Notes: generated by a model from the sequence alone, not told the origin. Shown: positions 10,205 to 20,758, counted from the first letter of the stretch. The stretch is DNA of 64,000 nt from Streptomyces sp. NBC_00377 (GCF_036075115.1 NZ_CP107958.1:3348001-3412000), one strand, 5' to 3'. Translations and numbers: made by a program.

Positions 10205-11239
10205 TCACCTCAGCTTCGGGTCGAGGGCGTCGCGCACCGCGTCGCCGAGCATGATGAACGCCAGGACCGTGACGGCCAGGGCGCCCGAGGGCCACAGCAG
10301 GGCGTGCGGGGCGTTGCGGATGTAGGGCGAGGCGGCGGAGATGTCGATGCCCCAGGAGACGGTCGGCGGCTTCAGTCCGACGCCGAGGTAGGACAGGGTC
10401 GCCTCCAGCGCGATGAACGTGCCGAGCGCGATGGTCGCCACGACGATCACCGGGGCGACCGCGTTGGGCGCGATGTGCCGCAGCAGCAGCCGGGAGTGGG
10501 AGGCGCCCAGGGCCCGGGCCGCCTGGACGTAGTCGTTCTGTTTGGTGGTGATGACCGAACCCCGGGCGATCCGGGAGATCTGCGGCCAGCCGAGCAGGAC
10601 CATGAACCCGATGACCGGCCAGACCGTGTTGCTGGTCACCACGGAGAGGAGGACCAGGCCGCCGAGGACGACCGGGATGGCGAAGAAGATGTCGGTGATC
10701 CGGGACAGGACCGAGTCCCCCGCCCCGCCGAAGAACCCGGCGAGACCGCCCAGCACGCTGCCCAGCAGGGCGACGCCGAGCGTGGCCAGGACGCCCACCG
10801 TGACGGACGTACGGGCGCCGTAGACGACGCGGGTGTACACGTCGCAGCCCTGACCGTCGAAGCCGAACGGGTGGCCGGGCTGGGAGCCCTCCTGGGCTTT
10901 GGCGAGGTCGCACTTGAGGGGGCTCAGCCAGGTGATGGACGAGGGCCACAGGGAGATGAAGACCAGGAAGAGGATGACCAGGCCGGCGATGATGAAGACG
11001 GGGTTGCGGCGCAGGTCCCGCCAGGCGTCCGACCAGAGGGAGCGGGCCCGTTCGGCCGAGGCGCCCCCCTCGGCCGGCCCCGCGCCCGGTGGCCCGCCCG
11101 GCGGCGGCGGCTCCAGGGTCTCCCCCTCTGCCGTGGCCAGGTCCATCGCCCCGCCCATGCCGGTGTCGGCGACGGCGCCGTCCTCCGGGGTGCGGCCCGC
11201 GCCCGGCAGGTGGTGCTCCGGCGGCGTCGGCTCAGGCAT
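10205..11239 (-). CDS. Peptide ABC importer permease, DppC/OppC type
   Basis: 344 aa. An unusually long polar N-terminus of ~75 residues, rich in Pro/Gly/Glu, precedes the first membrane helix (VFIIAGLVILFLVFISLW). The EAA loop that docks the ATPase is DYVQAARALGASHSRLLLRHIAPN, and the C-terminus ends GDAVRDALDPKLR as in DppC proteins. The start overlaps the DppB-type gene by 8 nt, showing an operon. Confidence 0.92.
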   Translation of the reverse strand: MPEPTPPEHHLPGAGRTPEDGAVADTGMGGAMDLATAEGETLEPPPPGGPPGAGPAEGGASAERARSLWSDAWRDLRRNPVFIIAGLVILFLVFISLWPSSITWLSPLKCDLAKAQEGSQPGHPFGFDGQGCDVYTRVVYGARTSVTVGVLATLGVALLGSVLGGLAGFFGGAGDSVLSRITDIFFAIPVVLGGLVLLSVVTSNTVWPVIGFMVLLGWPQISRIARGSVITTKQNDYVQAARALGASHSRLLLRHIAPNAVAPVIVVATIALGTFIALEATLSYLGVGLKPPTVSWGIDISAASPYIRNAPHALLWPSGALAVTVLAFIMLGDAVRDALDPKLR

Positions 11240-12155
11240 AGCGGATCCTCGGGTCGAGTACGGCGTACAGCAGGTCGACGAGCAGGTTGGCCACCAGGAA
11301 GACCAGGACGAGGACGGTCACGAAGCCCACCACGGTCTGGGTGTTCTGACGGAGGATCCCCTGGTACAGCTGGAAGCCGACGCCGTGGATGTTGAAGATG
11401 CGCTCGGTGACGATGGCGCCGCCCATCAGGGCGCCGATGTCGGTGCCGATGAAGGTCACCACGGGGATCAGGGAGTTGCGCAGCAGGTGCCGGGTGACGA
11501 CCCGGCGGCGGGGCAGCCCCTTGGCCACGGCCGTCCGGACGTAGTCGGACCGTCTGTTCTCCGCGATGGAGGTACGGGTCAGGCGGGTGACGTACGCCAG
11601 CGAGACGGAGGCCAGCACCAGACCCGGCACGATCAGTTCGCCGAAGGTGGCGTCCGAGGAGACCGACGGTTTGATCCACCCCCATTCGACGCCGAGCAGC
11701 AGTTGGAGCAGCAGGCCGGTGACGAACGTGGGGACGGAGATCACGACCAGGGTGAGCAGCAGGACCCCGGAGTCGACGGGCCGGCCCCGGCGCAGACCCG
11801 TCACGACGCCGAGGGTGATGCCGATGACGATCTCGAAGAAGATCGCGACGAGGGTCAGCCGGATGGTGACCGGGAAGGCCGTCGCCATCAGCTCGGTGAC
11901 CGGCTGGCCGTTGAACGCCGTACCGAAGTCTCCGGTGAAGACGTTCCCCATGTAGGTCAGGTACTGCTGCCAGACCGGCTTGTCGAGGCCGAACTCCTTC
12001 TTCAGCTGGGCGGCCGTGGCCGGATCGCACTGCCGGTCACCGCACAGGCCCGCGATGGGGTCGCCCATCACGTTCACCATCAGGAAGATCAGCAGCGTGG
12101 CGCCGATGAACACCGGGATCATCTGGAGCAGACGCCGGATCACATACCGGCCCAT
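11232..12155 (-). CDS. Peptide ABC importer permease, DppB/OppB type
   Basis: 307 aa with the classic DppB N-terminus (MGRYVIRRLLQMIPVFIGATL) and six predicted helices. The EAA loop is DYVRTAVAKGLPRRRVVTRHLLRN, and the C-terminus is YAVLDPRIRYA. The first external loop carries two cysteines (LCGDRQCD). It lies 6 nt downstream of the substrate-binding lipoprotein gene. Confidence 0.93.
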   Translation of the reverse strand: MGRYVIRRLLQMIPVFIGATLLIFLMVNVMGDPIAGLCGDRQCDPATAAQLKKEFGLDKPVWQQYLTYMGNVFTGDFGTAFNGQPVTELMATAFPVTIRLTLVAIFFEIVIGITLGVVTGLRRGRPVDSGVLLLTLVVISVPTFVTGLLLQLLLGVEWGWIKPSVSSDATFGELIVPGLVLASVSLAYVTRLTRTSIAENRRSDYVRTAVAKGLPRRRVVTRHLLRNSLIPVVTFIGTDIGALMGGAIVTERIFNIHGVGFQLYQGILRQNTQTVVGFVTVLVLVFLVANLLVDLLYAVLDPRIRYA

Positions 12156-12161
12156 GGCGGG

Positions 12162-13796
12162 TCAGCTGACCTTGATCTCGTTGTAGACCGGGACGGAGAA
12201 CGGGTTGAGCTTGACGTTCGAGAGCCGCTCCGAGAAGCCGGCGCTGCCGTTCTGGTACCAGAGCGGGATGGCGGCCATGTTGTCGCGGACGACCTCTTCG
12301 GCCTGCTGGAAGATCTGCACGGCCTTGGCGGTGTCGGTCTCGGCGTTGGCCTGGTCGACGAGCTTGTCGAAGTCCTTGTTCGACCACTTGCCGTCGTTGG
12401 AGGAGGCGTTCGTGTAGTAGAGCGGCTGGAGGAAGTTCTGGATGAGGGGGTAGTCCATCTGCCATCCGGCGCGGAAGGGGCCGCTCATCTTGCGGTCGCC
12501 GATCTGGGTGCGGAAGTCCGCGAACGTGCCGACCGGGTTGCCGACGCAGGCCTTGTCGTTGCCGAGTGCGTTGTTGATCGAGTTGCAGACCGCGTCGACC
12601 CACTGTTTGTGCGATCCGGTGTCCGCGTTGTATGTGATCTTGACCTGTCCGCCGGGCAGCCCGCCGCCCTCCTGGATGAGCTTCTTCGCGGCCGCGGGGT
12701 CGTACTCGCAGGCGTCCCCGCACAGGCCCTCCTTGAAGCCGCCCTCCTCGCCGAGCACCGGGGAGGTCCAGTCGGTGGCGGGGGTGCGGGTCTTCTGGAA
12801 GATCGTCTCGGTGATCTGCTCGCGGTCGATCGCACGGGACAGGCCGGTACGCACCTTGTCGGAACCGGTGGTGTTCCACTTCTTGTCGTAGAAGGGGAAG
12901 GCCAGGGTCTGGATGATGCCGGCGGGGGTGTTCAGATAGCGGTCGCCGAGGTCGTTCTTGACGTTCTTGAGCTGGGCCGCCGGCACGTCGTCGACGAGGT
13001 CGAGGTTGCCGGCCAGCAGGTCGGTGTAGGCGGTGTTGTTGTCGGTGTAGACCTTCAGGGTCACGCCGCCGTTCTGCGCCTTGTCGTCACCGGGGTAGCC
13101 GTCCCACTTCTTCAGGGCCATCTGGGAGCCCTTGGTGTAGGAGTCGATCGTGTACGGCCCGTTTCCGACGGGTTTCTTCAGCCAGCCCGCGTGGTCGGTG
13201 AAGAAGGCCTGGGGCAGCGGGGCGTAGGCGGGGTAGCCCAGGGTGTCGGGGAAGGTGGAGAACTTCTGCCGGAGCTTGACGGTGAAGGTCTTGTCGTCGA
13301 CGACCTTGAGCCCGGAGAGGATGTCGGCGGTCTGCTTGCCGCCCTCGGCGGGGTGGGTCGCGGGGTAGCCGTCGATGTACTCGAAGAAGTAGGCGTTCTT
13401 CTGGTTGTTCTTGAGGCTCGCGCCGTAGTTCCAGGCGTCGACGAAGGATTTCGACGTCACTTTCTCGCCATTGCTGAACGTCCAGCCGTCCTTGACGGTG
13501 ATGGTGAAGTTCTGGGAGTCCGTGGTCTCGATCTTCTCGGCCAGCATGTCCTCGGCCGCCCCGGTCTCCGGGTTGTACTTCTTCAGGCTCCGGAAGATCA
13601 TGTCGAGGACCTTCCCGCCCTGCACCTCGTTGGTGTTGGCGGGCTCCAGCGGGTTCTGCGGGTCTCCCCAGGAGGAGCTGAGCACCGCGCCGCCGTCGCC
13701 GCTGCCGCCGCTGCTCCCCCCGCCCCCGCAGGCCGTCGCAGCGAGTGCTGCCGCCACCGCGCATGCGGCCCACTTGGCGTGCGTGGCTCCACGCAT
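12162..13796 (-). CDS. Peptide-binding lipoprotein of the Dpp-type importer (SBP_bac_5)
   Basis: 544 aa. The ATG at 13796 has GAGGAGG 5 nt upstream. The Sec lipoprotein signal has the lipobox LAATAC, followed by a flexible GGGGSSGGSG linker. The mature protein shows family-5 solute-binding segments (VKDGWTFSNGEKVTSKSFVDAW; LSRAIDREQITETIF; PLWYQNGSAGFSERLSNVKL). It should capture oligopeptides outside the membrane and hand them to the permeases encoded next. First gene of the operon; its promoter lies in the divergent region before 14351. Confidence 0.93.
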   Translation of the reverse strand: MRGATHAKWAACAVAAALAATACGGGGSSGGSGDGGAVLSSSWGDPQNPLEPANTNEVQGGKVLDMIFRSLKKYNPETGAAEDMLAEKIETTDSQNFTITVKDGWTFSNGEKVTSKSFVDAWNYGASLKNNQKNAYFFEYIDGYPATHPAEGGKQTADILSGLKVVDDKTFTVKLRQKFSTFPDTLGYPAYAPLPQAFFTDHAGWLKKPVGNGPYTIDSYTKGSQMALKKWDGYPGDDKAQNGGVTLKVYTDNNTAYTDLLAGNLDLVDDVPAAQLKNVKNDLGDRYLNTPAGIIQTLAFPFYDKKWNTTGSDKVRTGLSRAIDREQITETIFQKTRTPATDWTSPVLGEEGGFKEGLCGDACEYDPAAAKKLIQEGGGLPGGQVKITYNADTGSHKQWVDAVCNSINNALGNDKACVGNPVGTFADFRTQIGDRKMSGPFRAGWQMDYPLIQNFLQPLYYTNASSNDGKWSNKDFDKLVDQANAETDTAKAVQIFQQAEEVVRDNMAAIPLWYQNGSAGFSERLSNVKLNPFSVPVYNEIKVS

Positions 13797-14350
13797 GGAT
13801 GCCTCCTCATTGACCGCGCTTTACCCGAGCGCTGTGCCGTCAGCACCGAAGCACTGATCCATTACCGGCCAATATCAACGTAAAAATGCGCATACCGCAC
13901 ACGGGCCGCGCCCAACCGGAGGCCATCGGAGGGCTATTCGGGGGACGGCACAAGTTGCAGCGGACACCGACAGCAGCATCCTGGCGGGGGGTCGAAAAGG
14001 ATCTTCTTCGCAGGCGACAATGGATCTCGGTGCAGCCTGCAACGGATCACCGGCTTCCGTTGCCGAACCGTTGGACTACGACCACGAGATGTACGCATTC
14101 CGACACCCAGGGGTCCGAATATCGAACTCCTTGCCCGTTTCGCCCAATTAGTCCGGATTCGGACACGGAACGATTACGGCGCGCTACACGCGTAGCTACG
14201 GTTCGGTCAAGCAGAGGCAAAGAAAGTAAAGAGAGGACCAAGGGAGACCAGATTTTATTGACCGTGAACGAATTGCGTTGAAAAAGTCCGGCGTAGCCCG
14301 TAGGGAGTGCCCTGCGGAGTCATCAGACCCTCCCTTGGGCCAGGAGCACC
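13797..14350. promoter_or_regulatory. Divergent intergenic region between two peptide-importer operons (554 bp)
   Basis: No convincing gene is seen. The region is visibly richer in A+T than the flanking genes. It holds three related half-sites: GTCCGAAT (14113-14120), GTCCGGAT (14151-14158) and the reverse complement ATTCGGAC (14157-14164). A 10-bp palindrome CGTAGCTACG lies at 14191-14200. It must carry promoters for both operons. Confidence 0.6.
14278..14306 (+). promoter_or_regulatory. Candidate promoter for the plus-strand BldK-type operon
   Basis: TTGAAA (14278-14283), a 17-bp spacer and TAGGGA (14301-14306) resemble the vegetative streptomycete consensus TTGACN-17-TAGRRT. The box ends 44 bp before the ATG at 14351. 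Judged by eye only. Confidence 0.3.
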
Positions 14351-15379
14351 ATGACCCCCCCAACTCCATCAGCGGCTGCCCCGCTTGAGGTGACCGACGA
14401 GAGCGTCGAGAAGTCGGCGGCTTCCGACGTCTCGAAGGCCAACGAGAGCCGTTCTCCCGGTCGACTGGCCTGGAAGCGATTCAAGCGCGACCGCACCGGT
14501 GTCATATCCGCCTATGTCGTGATCTTCTTCTTCGTGATCGCGATCGCTGCTCCGCTGATCGCCAAGCTGTACGGCAAGAACCCCTACACCACGTACGCGA
14601 GCCAGCGTCCGGAGCTGCTGAACGCCTTCGCGTACCCGTCCGGGCCGAACGGCGGCATGAGCCCCGAGTTCTGGTTCGGCATCGAGCCCCAGCTCGGCCG
14701 CGACGTCTTCACCTTCCTGCTCTACGGCATCCGGACCTCCCTGGGCATCGCGGTCGCGGCCACCCTGCTGACCACGATCCTCGGCGTCGTCATCGGCGTC
14801 ACGGCCGGCTACCTGGGCGGCCGGACCGACTACCTCGTCGGCCGGATCATCGACATCCTGCTGTCGTTCCCGTCGACGCTGTTCTTCATCGCCTTCATGC
14901 CGGTGGTCTACGGACTGTTCGTCGCCGCCGACGAGGACGTGCCGACCTCGCTGCGCGCCACCTGCCTGATCCTCGTGCTCTCCGCCTTCGGCTGGGCCTC
15001 CATCGCCCGACTGCTGCGCGGTCAGGTGCTCGGGCTGCGCGAGCGGGAGTTCGTCGAGGCGGCCAAGGTCACGGGTGCATCACCGCGCCGCATCGTGTTC
15101 AAAGAGCTGCTGCCCAACCTGTGGACGCCGATCATCATCCAGTCCACGCTGATGCTTCCGGCCTACGTCACCGCGGAGGCGGGTCTCGCCTTCCTCGGGG
15201 TCGGCATCATCGACCCGACCCCGGACTGGGGCGTCATGATCCAGCGAGGTGCTCAGTTCTACACCGAGGACATCACGTTCATGCTCTTCCCGGGCCTGTC
15301 CATGGTGATCTTCGTCCTCGCCTTCAACCTGCTCGGCGACTCGGTGCGTGACGCACTCGACCCGAAGTCCAAGCGGTAG
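14351..15379 (+). CDS. BldKA-type oligopeptide importer permease (paralogue copy)
   Basis: 342 aa, with AGGAG 4 nt before the ATG. A polar N-terminus of ~45 residues is followed by FKRDRTGVISAYVV and the first helix. The EAA loop is FVEAAKVTGASPRRIVFKELLPN and the C-terminus is GDSVRDALDPKSKR, so it is DppC-like. It closely parallels the minus-strand permease at 32457-33491: both share FKRDRTGVISAYVV, LIAKLYGKNPYT and an RPEL...EFWFG stretch. First gene of a five-gene operon in BldK order (permease, lipoprotein, permease, ATPase, ATPase). Confidence 0.9.
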   Translation: MTPPTPSAAAPLEVTDESVEKSAASDVSKANESRSPGRLAWKRFKRDRTGVISAYVVIFFFVIAIAAPLIAKLYGKNPYTTYASQRPELLNAFAYPSGPNGGMSPEFWFGIEPQLGRDVFTFLLYGIRTSLGIAVAATLLTTILGVVIGVTAGYLGGRTDYLVGRIIDILLSFPSTLFFIAFMPVVYGLFVAADEDVPTSLRATCLILVLSAFGWASIARLLRGQVLGLREREFVEAAKVTGASPRRIVFKELLPNLWTPIIIQSTLMLPAYVTAEAGLAFLGVGIIDPTPDWGVMIQRGAQFYTEDITFMLFPGLSMVIFVLAFNLLGDSVRDALDPKSKR

Positions 15380-15465
15380 GCAACTCCAGCGCCATACTCC
15401 CGGCCAGGTTCAACGACGTCCGGCTGGTTCCCTCGTCCCGATTGACCTCGACAGGCAGGCTCACC

Positions 15466-17226
15466 ATGTCTTTTTCCCGCAGAAACTTCATGATCGCCAC
15501 CGGCGTGGCCGCGGCCTCGACCACGGTGCTGTCCGCCTGTAGCAGCAGCAGTTCCGGAAGTTCCTCGAAGGACGACGCTCCCAAGGTCAGCGGCTCGAAG
15601 ACCACCGAGATCCCGGTCGGCACCAAGGCCGACTCCACCGGCCCGGCGCCCGAGGTCCCGGGTGCGGTCAAGGGCGGGACGATCTACTCGCTCGACCAGT
15701 TCGACATGGACCACCTGGACCCGGCGCAGATCTACGTGTCGACCGAGGGCGCCATCACCCGGCCGATCTCGCGCGGTCTGACCGGCTACAAGATCGACGA
15801 GAAGGGTGGCACCACCCTCGTCGGCGACGCCGCGACCGACCCCGGCACCATGAAGGACGGCGGCAAGACCTGGACCTTCACGCTGAAGGACGGTCTGAAG
15901 TGGGAGGACGGCACCGAGGTCACCGCGGCCGACGCCCGCCACACCTACGAGCGCCTCTTCGCCACCTTCGTCACCGAGGGTCCCCGCTACGTCCAGGACT
16001 TCCTCGAGGGCGGCGACAAGTACAAGGGTCCCTACGAGGGCAAGAGCCTCGCCTCCATCGAGGTCGACGGGAAGAACATCACCTTCCGTCTGAAGGAGCC
16101 CCGCACCGACTTCAACTACACGCTGGCGATGCCGGGTTACGGCCTGGTGGCCAAGGCCAAGGACACCAAGGAGAAGTACGACAAGCAGCCGTTCTCCTGC
16201 GGTCCTTACCGGATCGAGAGCCGCAGCATCGGCAAGTCGATGACCTACGTGCGCAACGAGCACTGGGACCCGAAGACCGACTCGATCCGTAACGCCTACC
16301 CGGACAAGTTCGTCTTCCAGTTCGGCTTCGAGCTGCTCGCCTCGACGGACCGCTACATCGCGGACTCGGGCAACGACAAGTACGCGATGTCGATCTTCAA
16401 CGAGGTCGCGCCGGAGCGCATCGCCCAGGTGCTCACCAACGCCACGCTGAAGAAGCGCGTCCTCACCCAGGTCGACACGGTCACCTACTACTGGCCGATC
16501 AACATGACCCGGATCAAGGACCTCAAGGTCCGTCAGGCCATCAACTACGCCTGGCCGCACCAGCAGCTCCAGACCATCCGCGGCGGCGCCTCCACCAGCG
16601 AGCTGGCCACCACCATCCTCAGCCCGGTCACCCCCGGCTACACCAAGTTCGACCTCTACGGCGTGGACAAGAAGCCGGGCGGCGACGCCGCCAAGGCCAA
16701 GGCCCTGCTGAAGGAGGCCGGCAAGGTCGGCCAGAAGCTGGTCATCGCCTACCAGCAGTCCGACAACGCGGTGAAGAGCGCCGTGGCCATCAAGAACGCG
16801 CTGGAAGAGGCCGGCTTCACGGTCGTCAACAAGCAGGTCGACAAGTCGACCTTCTACACCCAGATCGGCAAGATCGACAACGACTTCGACCTGTTCGCCG
16901 CCGGCTGGAGCCCGGACTGGCCGGGCGGCTACTCCGTCTTCTACCCCTGCTGGAGCGGCAAGAACATCGGCGACGGCCGCAGCAACTACGCGCAGCTGAA
17001 CGACCCGACCATCAACAAGGCGATCGACGCCGCCGCCAAGGTCGCGGACGTCAAGGAGGCCAACAAGGCCTGGGGCAACATCGACCGCATGATCATGGAG
17101 CAGGCTGCCGTGGTGCCCGACTACCACTCCATCCGCAACTGGATGCACGGTTCCAAGGTCGGCAACGTCGTGTACGACGGCGGCAACACCTGCATCGCGC
17201 TCTGCAAGCTCTACGTGATGAAGTAA
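15466..17226 (+). CDS. BldKB-type peptide-binding lipoprotein with Tat-like signal (paralogue copy)
   Basis: 586 aa from the ATG at 15466. The N-terminus, MSFSRRNFMIATG, contains a twin-arginine pattern, and the lipobox is VLSAC followed by a serine-rich linker. So this lipoprotein is probably exported folded by Tat, unlike the Sec-type copy at 30586-32391. The mature part is a family-5 solute-binding protein (HLDPAQIYVSTEG; TFTLKDGLKWEDGTEVTAADARHTYERLF). It ends with a TAA stop followed by a stem-loop. The ligand is an oligopeptide by family; the specific one is unknown. Confidence 0.9.
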   Translation: MSFSRRNFMIATGVAAASTTVLSACSSSSSGSSSKDDAPKVSGSKTTEIPVGTKADSTGPAPEVPGAVKGGTIYSLDQFDMDHLDPAQIYVSTEGAITRPISRGLTGYKIDEKGGTTLVGDAATDPGTMKDGGKTWTFTLKDGLKWEDGTEVTAADARHTYERLFATFVTEGPRYVQDFLEGGDKYKGPYEGKSLASIEVDGKNITFRLKEPRTDFNYTLAMPGYGLVAKAKDTKEKYDKQPFSCGPYRIESRSIGKSMTYVRNEHWDPKTDSIRNAYPDKFVFQFGFELLASTDRYIADSGNDKYAMSIFNEVAPERIAQVLTNATLKKRVLTQVDTVTYYWPINMTRIKDLKVRQAINYAWPHQQLQTIRGGASTSELATTILSPVTPGYTKFDLYGVDKKPGGDAAKAKALLKEAGKVGQKLVIAYQQSDNAVKSAVAIKNALEEAGFTVVNKQVDKSTFYTQIGKIDNDFDLFAAGWSPDWPGGYSVFYPCWSGKNIGDGRSNYAQLNDPTINKAIDAAAKVADVKEANKAWGNIDRMIMEQAAVVPDYHSIRNWMHGSKVGNVVYDGGNTCIALCKLYVMK

Positions 17227-17244
17227 TCGCGGCACCACCCGTCC

Positions 17245-17274
17245 CAGGGGCGGCCATCTCGATGGCCGCCCCTG
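17245..17274 (+). promoter_or_regulatory. Intercistronic stem-loop after the binding-protein gene
   Basis: A 14-bp perfect stem (17245-17258 with 17261-17274) with a 2-nt centre, beginning 18 nt after the lipoprotein stop. There is no T-tract. In peptide-importer operons such structures commonly protect the binding-protein mRNA or partly terminate, keeping the binding protein in excess over the membrane parts. The minus-strand BldK-type operon has a similar stem at the same place. Confidence 0.65.
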
Positions 17275-17332
17275 CGGCCCACCCCCCTCTCTGCCTCCCG
17301 GCGACGGCGCCCCGTCCGGAAAGTCACGCCTC

Positions 17333-18313
17333 ATGCTCCGCTTCCTTGTCCGCCGAGTCATCGGCGCGCTGGTCATCCTCCTGATCATCAGCGCCGTCAC
17401 CTTCTGGCTCTTCTACGCCGTGCCGCGTGACCCCGCCATGATGTCCTGCGGCAAGAACTGCACGCCCGACGTGCTCGCGCAGATCCGGCACAACCTGGGC
17501 ATCGACAAGCCGATCCCGGTCCAGTACTGGCTGTGGCTCGTGGGCGTCTTCGCGGGACGCGACTACCCCGGCTACGACTACTGCAACGCGCCCTGCCTCG
17601 GCTACTCGTTCGCCAACCGCGAGCCGGTCTTCGGCACGATCATGGACCGGCTGCCGACGACCCTGTCGCTCGCCTTCGGCGCGGCCATCGTCTTCCTCGT
17701 CCTCGGCATCGGCGCGGGCATGATCGCGGCCCTCAAGCAGGGCAAGTTCCTGGACAAGTTCGCCAGCTCGGCCTCGCTGCTCGGCTCCTCGCTGCAGATC
17801 TACTTCGTCGGCTACATCGCGATGTTCTTCTTCGTCGCGAAGCTGGGCGTGCTCGACCAGCCGTCCTACACGCCGATCACCGACGACCCGATCGCCTGGT
17901 TCTCCGGACTGCTGCTCCCCTGGCTGGTCCTGGCGATCATCTTCACCGCGAACTACACCCGCATGACCCGCTCCCAGCTCGTGGAGCAACTCAGCGAGGA
18001 CTACGTCCGTACGGCCCGCGCCAAGGGCCTGTCCCGGGCGAACGTGTTCTTCCGGTTCGCCTGGCGGGGCGCGATGGGCCCGATCGTCACGGTGTTCGGC
18101 ATCGACCTGGGCACGCTCATCGGCGGTGCGATCATCACCGAGTCGACCTTCAGTCTCCAGGGCATCGGCCGGCTCGCGGTCAAGTCCGTGGACCAGAGCG
18201 ACCTGCCCATGCTGCTGGGCGTGACTGTCCTGGCCGCCGGTGCGATCGTGTTCTTCAACATCGTCGTCGATGCCGTCTACGCTCTCATCGACCCGCGGAT
18301 CCGGCTCGCCTGA
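17333..18313 (+). CDS. BldKC-type oligopeptide importer permease (paralogue copy)
   Basis: 326 aa, DppB-like N-terminus (MLRFLVRRVIGALVILLIIS) and C-terminus (DAVYALIDPRIRLA). The first external loop contains CGKNCTPD and a second pair, YCNAPCLGYS, matching cysteines at similar places in the other BldKC-type copy (CGKTCTPD, CPAPCFGYS). The EAA loop is DYVRTARAKGLSRANVFFRFAWR. GGAAAG precedes the ATG at a suitable distance. Confidence 0.9.
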   Translation: MLRFLVRRVIGALVILLIISAVTFWLFYAVPRDPAMMSCGKNCTPDVLAQIRHNLGIDKPIPVQYWLWLVGVFAGRDYPGYDYCNAPCLGYSFANREPVFGTIMDRLPTTLSLAFGAAIVFLVLGIGAGMIAALKQGKFLDKFASSASLLGSSLQIYFVGYIAMFFFVAKLGVLDQPSYTPITDDPIAWFSGLLLPWLVLAIIFTANYTRMTRSQLVEQLSEDYVRTARAKGLSRANVFFRFAWRGAMGPIVTVFGIDLGTLIGGAIITESTFSLQGIGRLAVKSVDQSDLPMLLGVTVLAAGAIVFFNIVVDAVYALIDPRIRLA

Positions 18314-18361
18314 CCTCCGCCAAGCCCCCTACCTCTCGCATCACCCCCCAGGAGCGTCCCC

Positions 18362-19399
18362 GTGACGAGCACCGATCAGCAGCCCTTCCTCTCCGTCAGG
18401 GACCTGAAAGTCCATTTCTCCACCGAGGACGGCATCGTCAAGGCCGTCGACGGGCTCTCCTTCGATGTGCAGAAGGGCAAGACGCTCGGCATCGTCGGCG
18501 AGTCGGGCTCCGGCAAGTCGGTCACCAACCTGGCCATCCTGGGTCTGCACGACCGCGACCGCACGGCGATCGAGGGCGAGATCCTGCTGGACGACAAGGA
18601 GCTGCTGACCGCCTCCGAAAAGGAGCTGGAGCGGCTGCGCGGCAACAAGATGTCGATGATCTTCCAGGACGCGCTGGCCTCGCTGTCGCCGTACCACACG
18701 GTCGGACGGCAGATCGCCGAGACGTACCGCAAGCACACCGGCTCCTCCAAGAGCCAGTCGCGGGCCCGGGCGATCGAGATGCTGAAGCGGGTCGGGATCC
18801 CGCAGCCTGAGGTCCGGGTGGACGACTACCCGCACCAGTTCTCCGGCGGTATGCGCCAGCGCGCGATGATCGCGATGGCGCTGGTCTGCGACCCGGAGCT
18901 GCTGATCGCCGACGAGCCGACCACCGCTCTCGACGTCACCGTCCAGGCGCAGATCATGGACCTGCTCAAGGACCTCCAGCGGGAGTTCGGCACCGCGATC
19001 ATCTTCATCACGCACGACCTGGGGGTCATCGCCGACATCGCCGACGACGTCCTGGTGATGTACGGCGGCCGGTGCGTGGAGCGGGGGACCAAGAAGGAGG
19101 TGCTGCGCAGCCCGCAGCACCCTTACACGCTGGGCCTGCTGAGCTCGATGCCGAGCCTGGACCACCCGGTGGACGTCCCGCTCAACCCGATCCCCGGTTC
19201 GCCGCCCTCGCTGCTGAACCCGCCGACGGGATGCCGCTTCCACCCCCGCTGCACCTTCGCCGAGAAGGTCGAGGGGGGCCTGTGCTCCACGGAGCAGCCG
19301 CCGCTGAAGATCGCCGACGGCCGGGGTTCCGCCTGCCACCTGACCGCCGACCAGCGGGCCGAGTATTTCTCCGACCTCGCCGGCAGCGCGGCGAACTGA
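18362..19399 (+). CDS. BldKD-type oligopeptide importer ATPase (paralogue copy)
   Basis: 345 aa, GTG start with AGGAG upstream. Walker A is GESGSGKSV, the signature is [10 protein letters not shown], Walker B is [12 protein letters not shown], with [16 protein letters not shown] after it. The C-terminal peptide-importer motif is [19 protein letters not shown]. It pairs with the next gene as the motor of this importer. Confidence 0.92.
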   Translation: MTSTDQQPFLSVRDLKVHFSTEDGIVKAVDGLSFDVQKGKTLGIVGESGSGKSVTNLAILGLHDRDRTAIEGEILLDDKELLTASEKELERLRGNKMSMIFQDALASLSPYHTVGRQIAETYRKHTGSSKSQSRARAIEMLKRVGIPQPEVRVDDYPHQFSGGMRQRAMIAMALVCDPELLIADEPTTALDVTVQAQIMDLLKDLQREFGTAIIFITHDLGVIADIADDVLVMYGGRCVERGTKKEVLRSPQHPYTLGLLSSMPSLDHPVDVPLNPIPGSPPSLLNPPTGCRFHPRCTFAEKVEGGLCSTEQPPLKIADGRGSACHLTADQRAEYFSDLAGSAAN

Positions 19400-19425
19400 C
19401 GTACAGAAGACGGGATTTCACCACC

Positions 19426-20487
<1,062 letters not shown>

Positions 20488-20573
20488 CACACCCCTTTTC
20501 GTCAGCCGCCCCCTTCCGGAGCGGACTTTCTCGGCCCATTGACCCGAGCCCATGAACGTCCGGTCCAGGGGAC

Positions 20574-20604
20574 GAAGGCCCGCGCTCACCCGGCGCGGGC
20601 CTTC
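20574..20604 (+). terminator. Terminator of the plus-strand BldK-type operon
   Basis: GAAGGCCCGCG (20574-20584) pairs with CGCGGGCCTTC (20594-20604), an 11-bp stem with a 9-nt loop, 87 nt past the last stop. No strong T-tract follows, as is common in streptomycetes. Confidence 0.65.
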
Positions 20605-20645
20605 ACCGTTCCCGGCCCAGGGGGCCTGGGGGCCCGCAGGGCCTC

Positions 20646-20758
20646 CAGGGGCGCGGGGAACTGCGCGATCAGCACGACGCACCCGCACCTGAAACACAGA
20701 CCGGAACCACCCCCCAGGGGCGCGGGGAACTGCGCGACCAGCCACGACGCACCCGCAC
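20646..20758. repeat. Two copies of a dispersed Streptomyces-type 43-44 bp repeat
   Basis: Copy 1 (20646-20688) and copy 2 (20715-20758) both begin CAGGGGCGCGGGGAACTGCG and end CACGACGCACCCGCAC. They differ at a few positions. GGGGCGCGGGGAACTGCGCG-type sequences recur between genes in many Streptomyces genomes (recalled, not searched). They lie in the 409-bp gap 20488-20896, together with the terminator; no gene is seen in that gap. Confidence 0.7.

Noticed and set aside
15259..17400. 713-codon antisense frame over the BldKB-type lipoprotein gene
   Set aside because: A shadow of a strongly supported gene; no recognisable motif and rich in Val/Asp/Gly/Leu as expected of a complementary frame.
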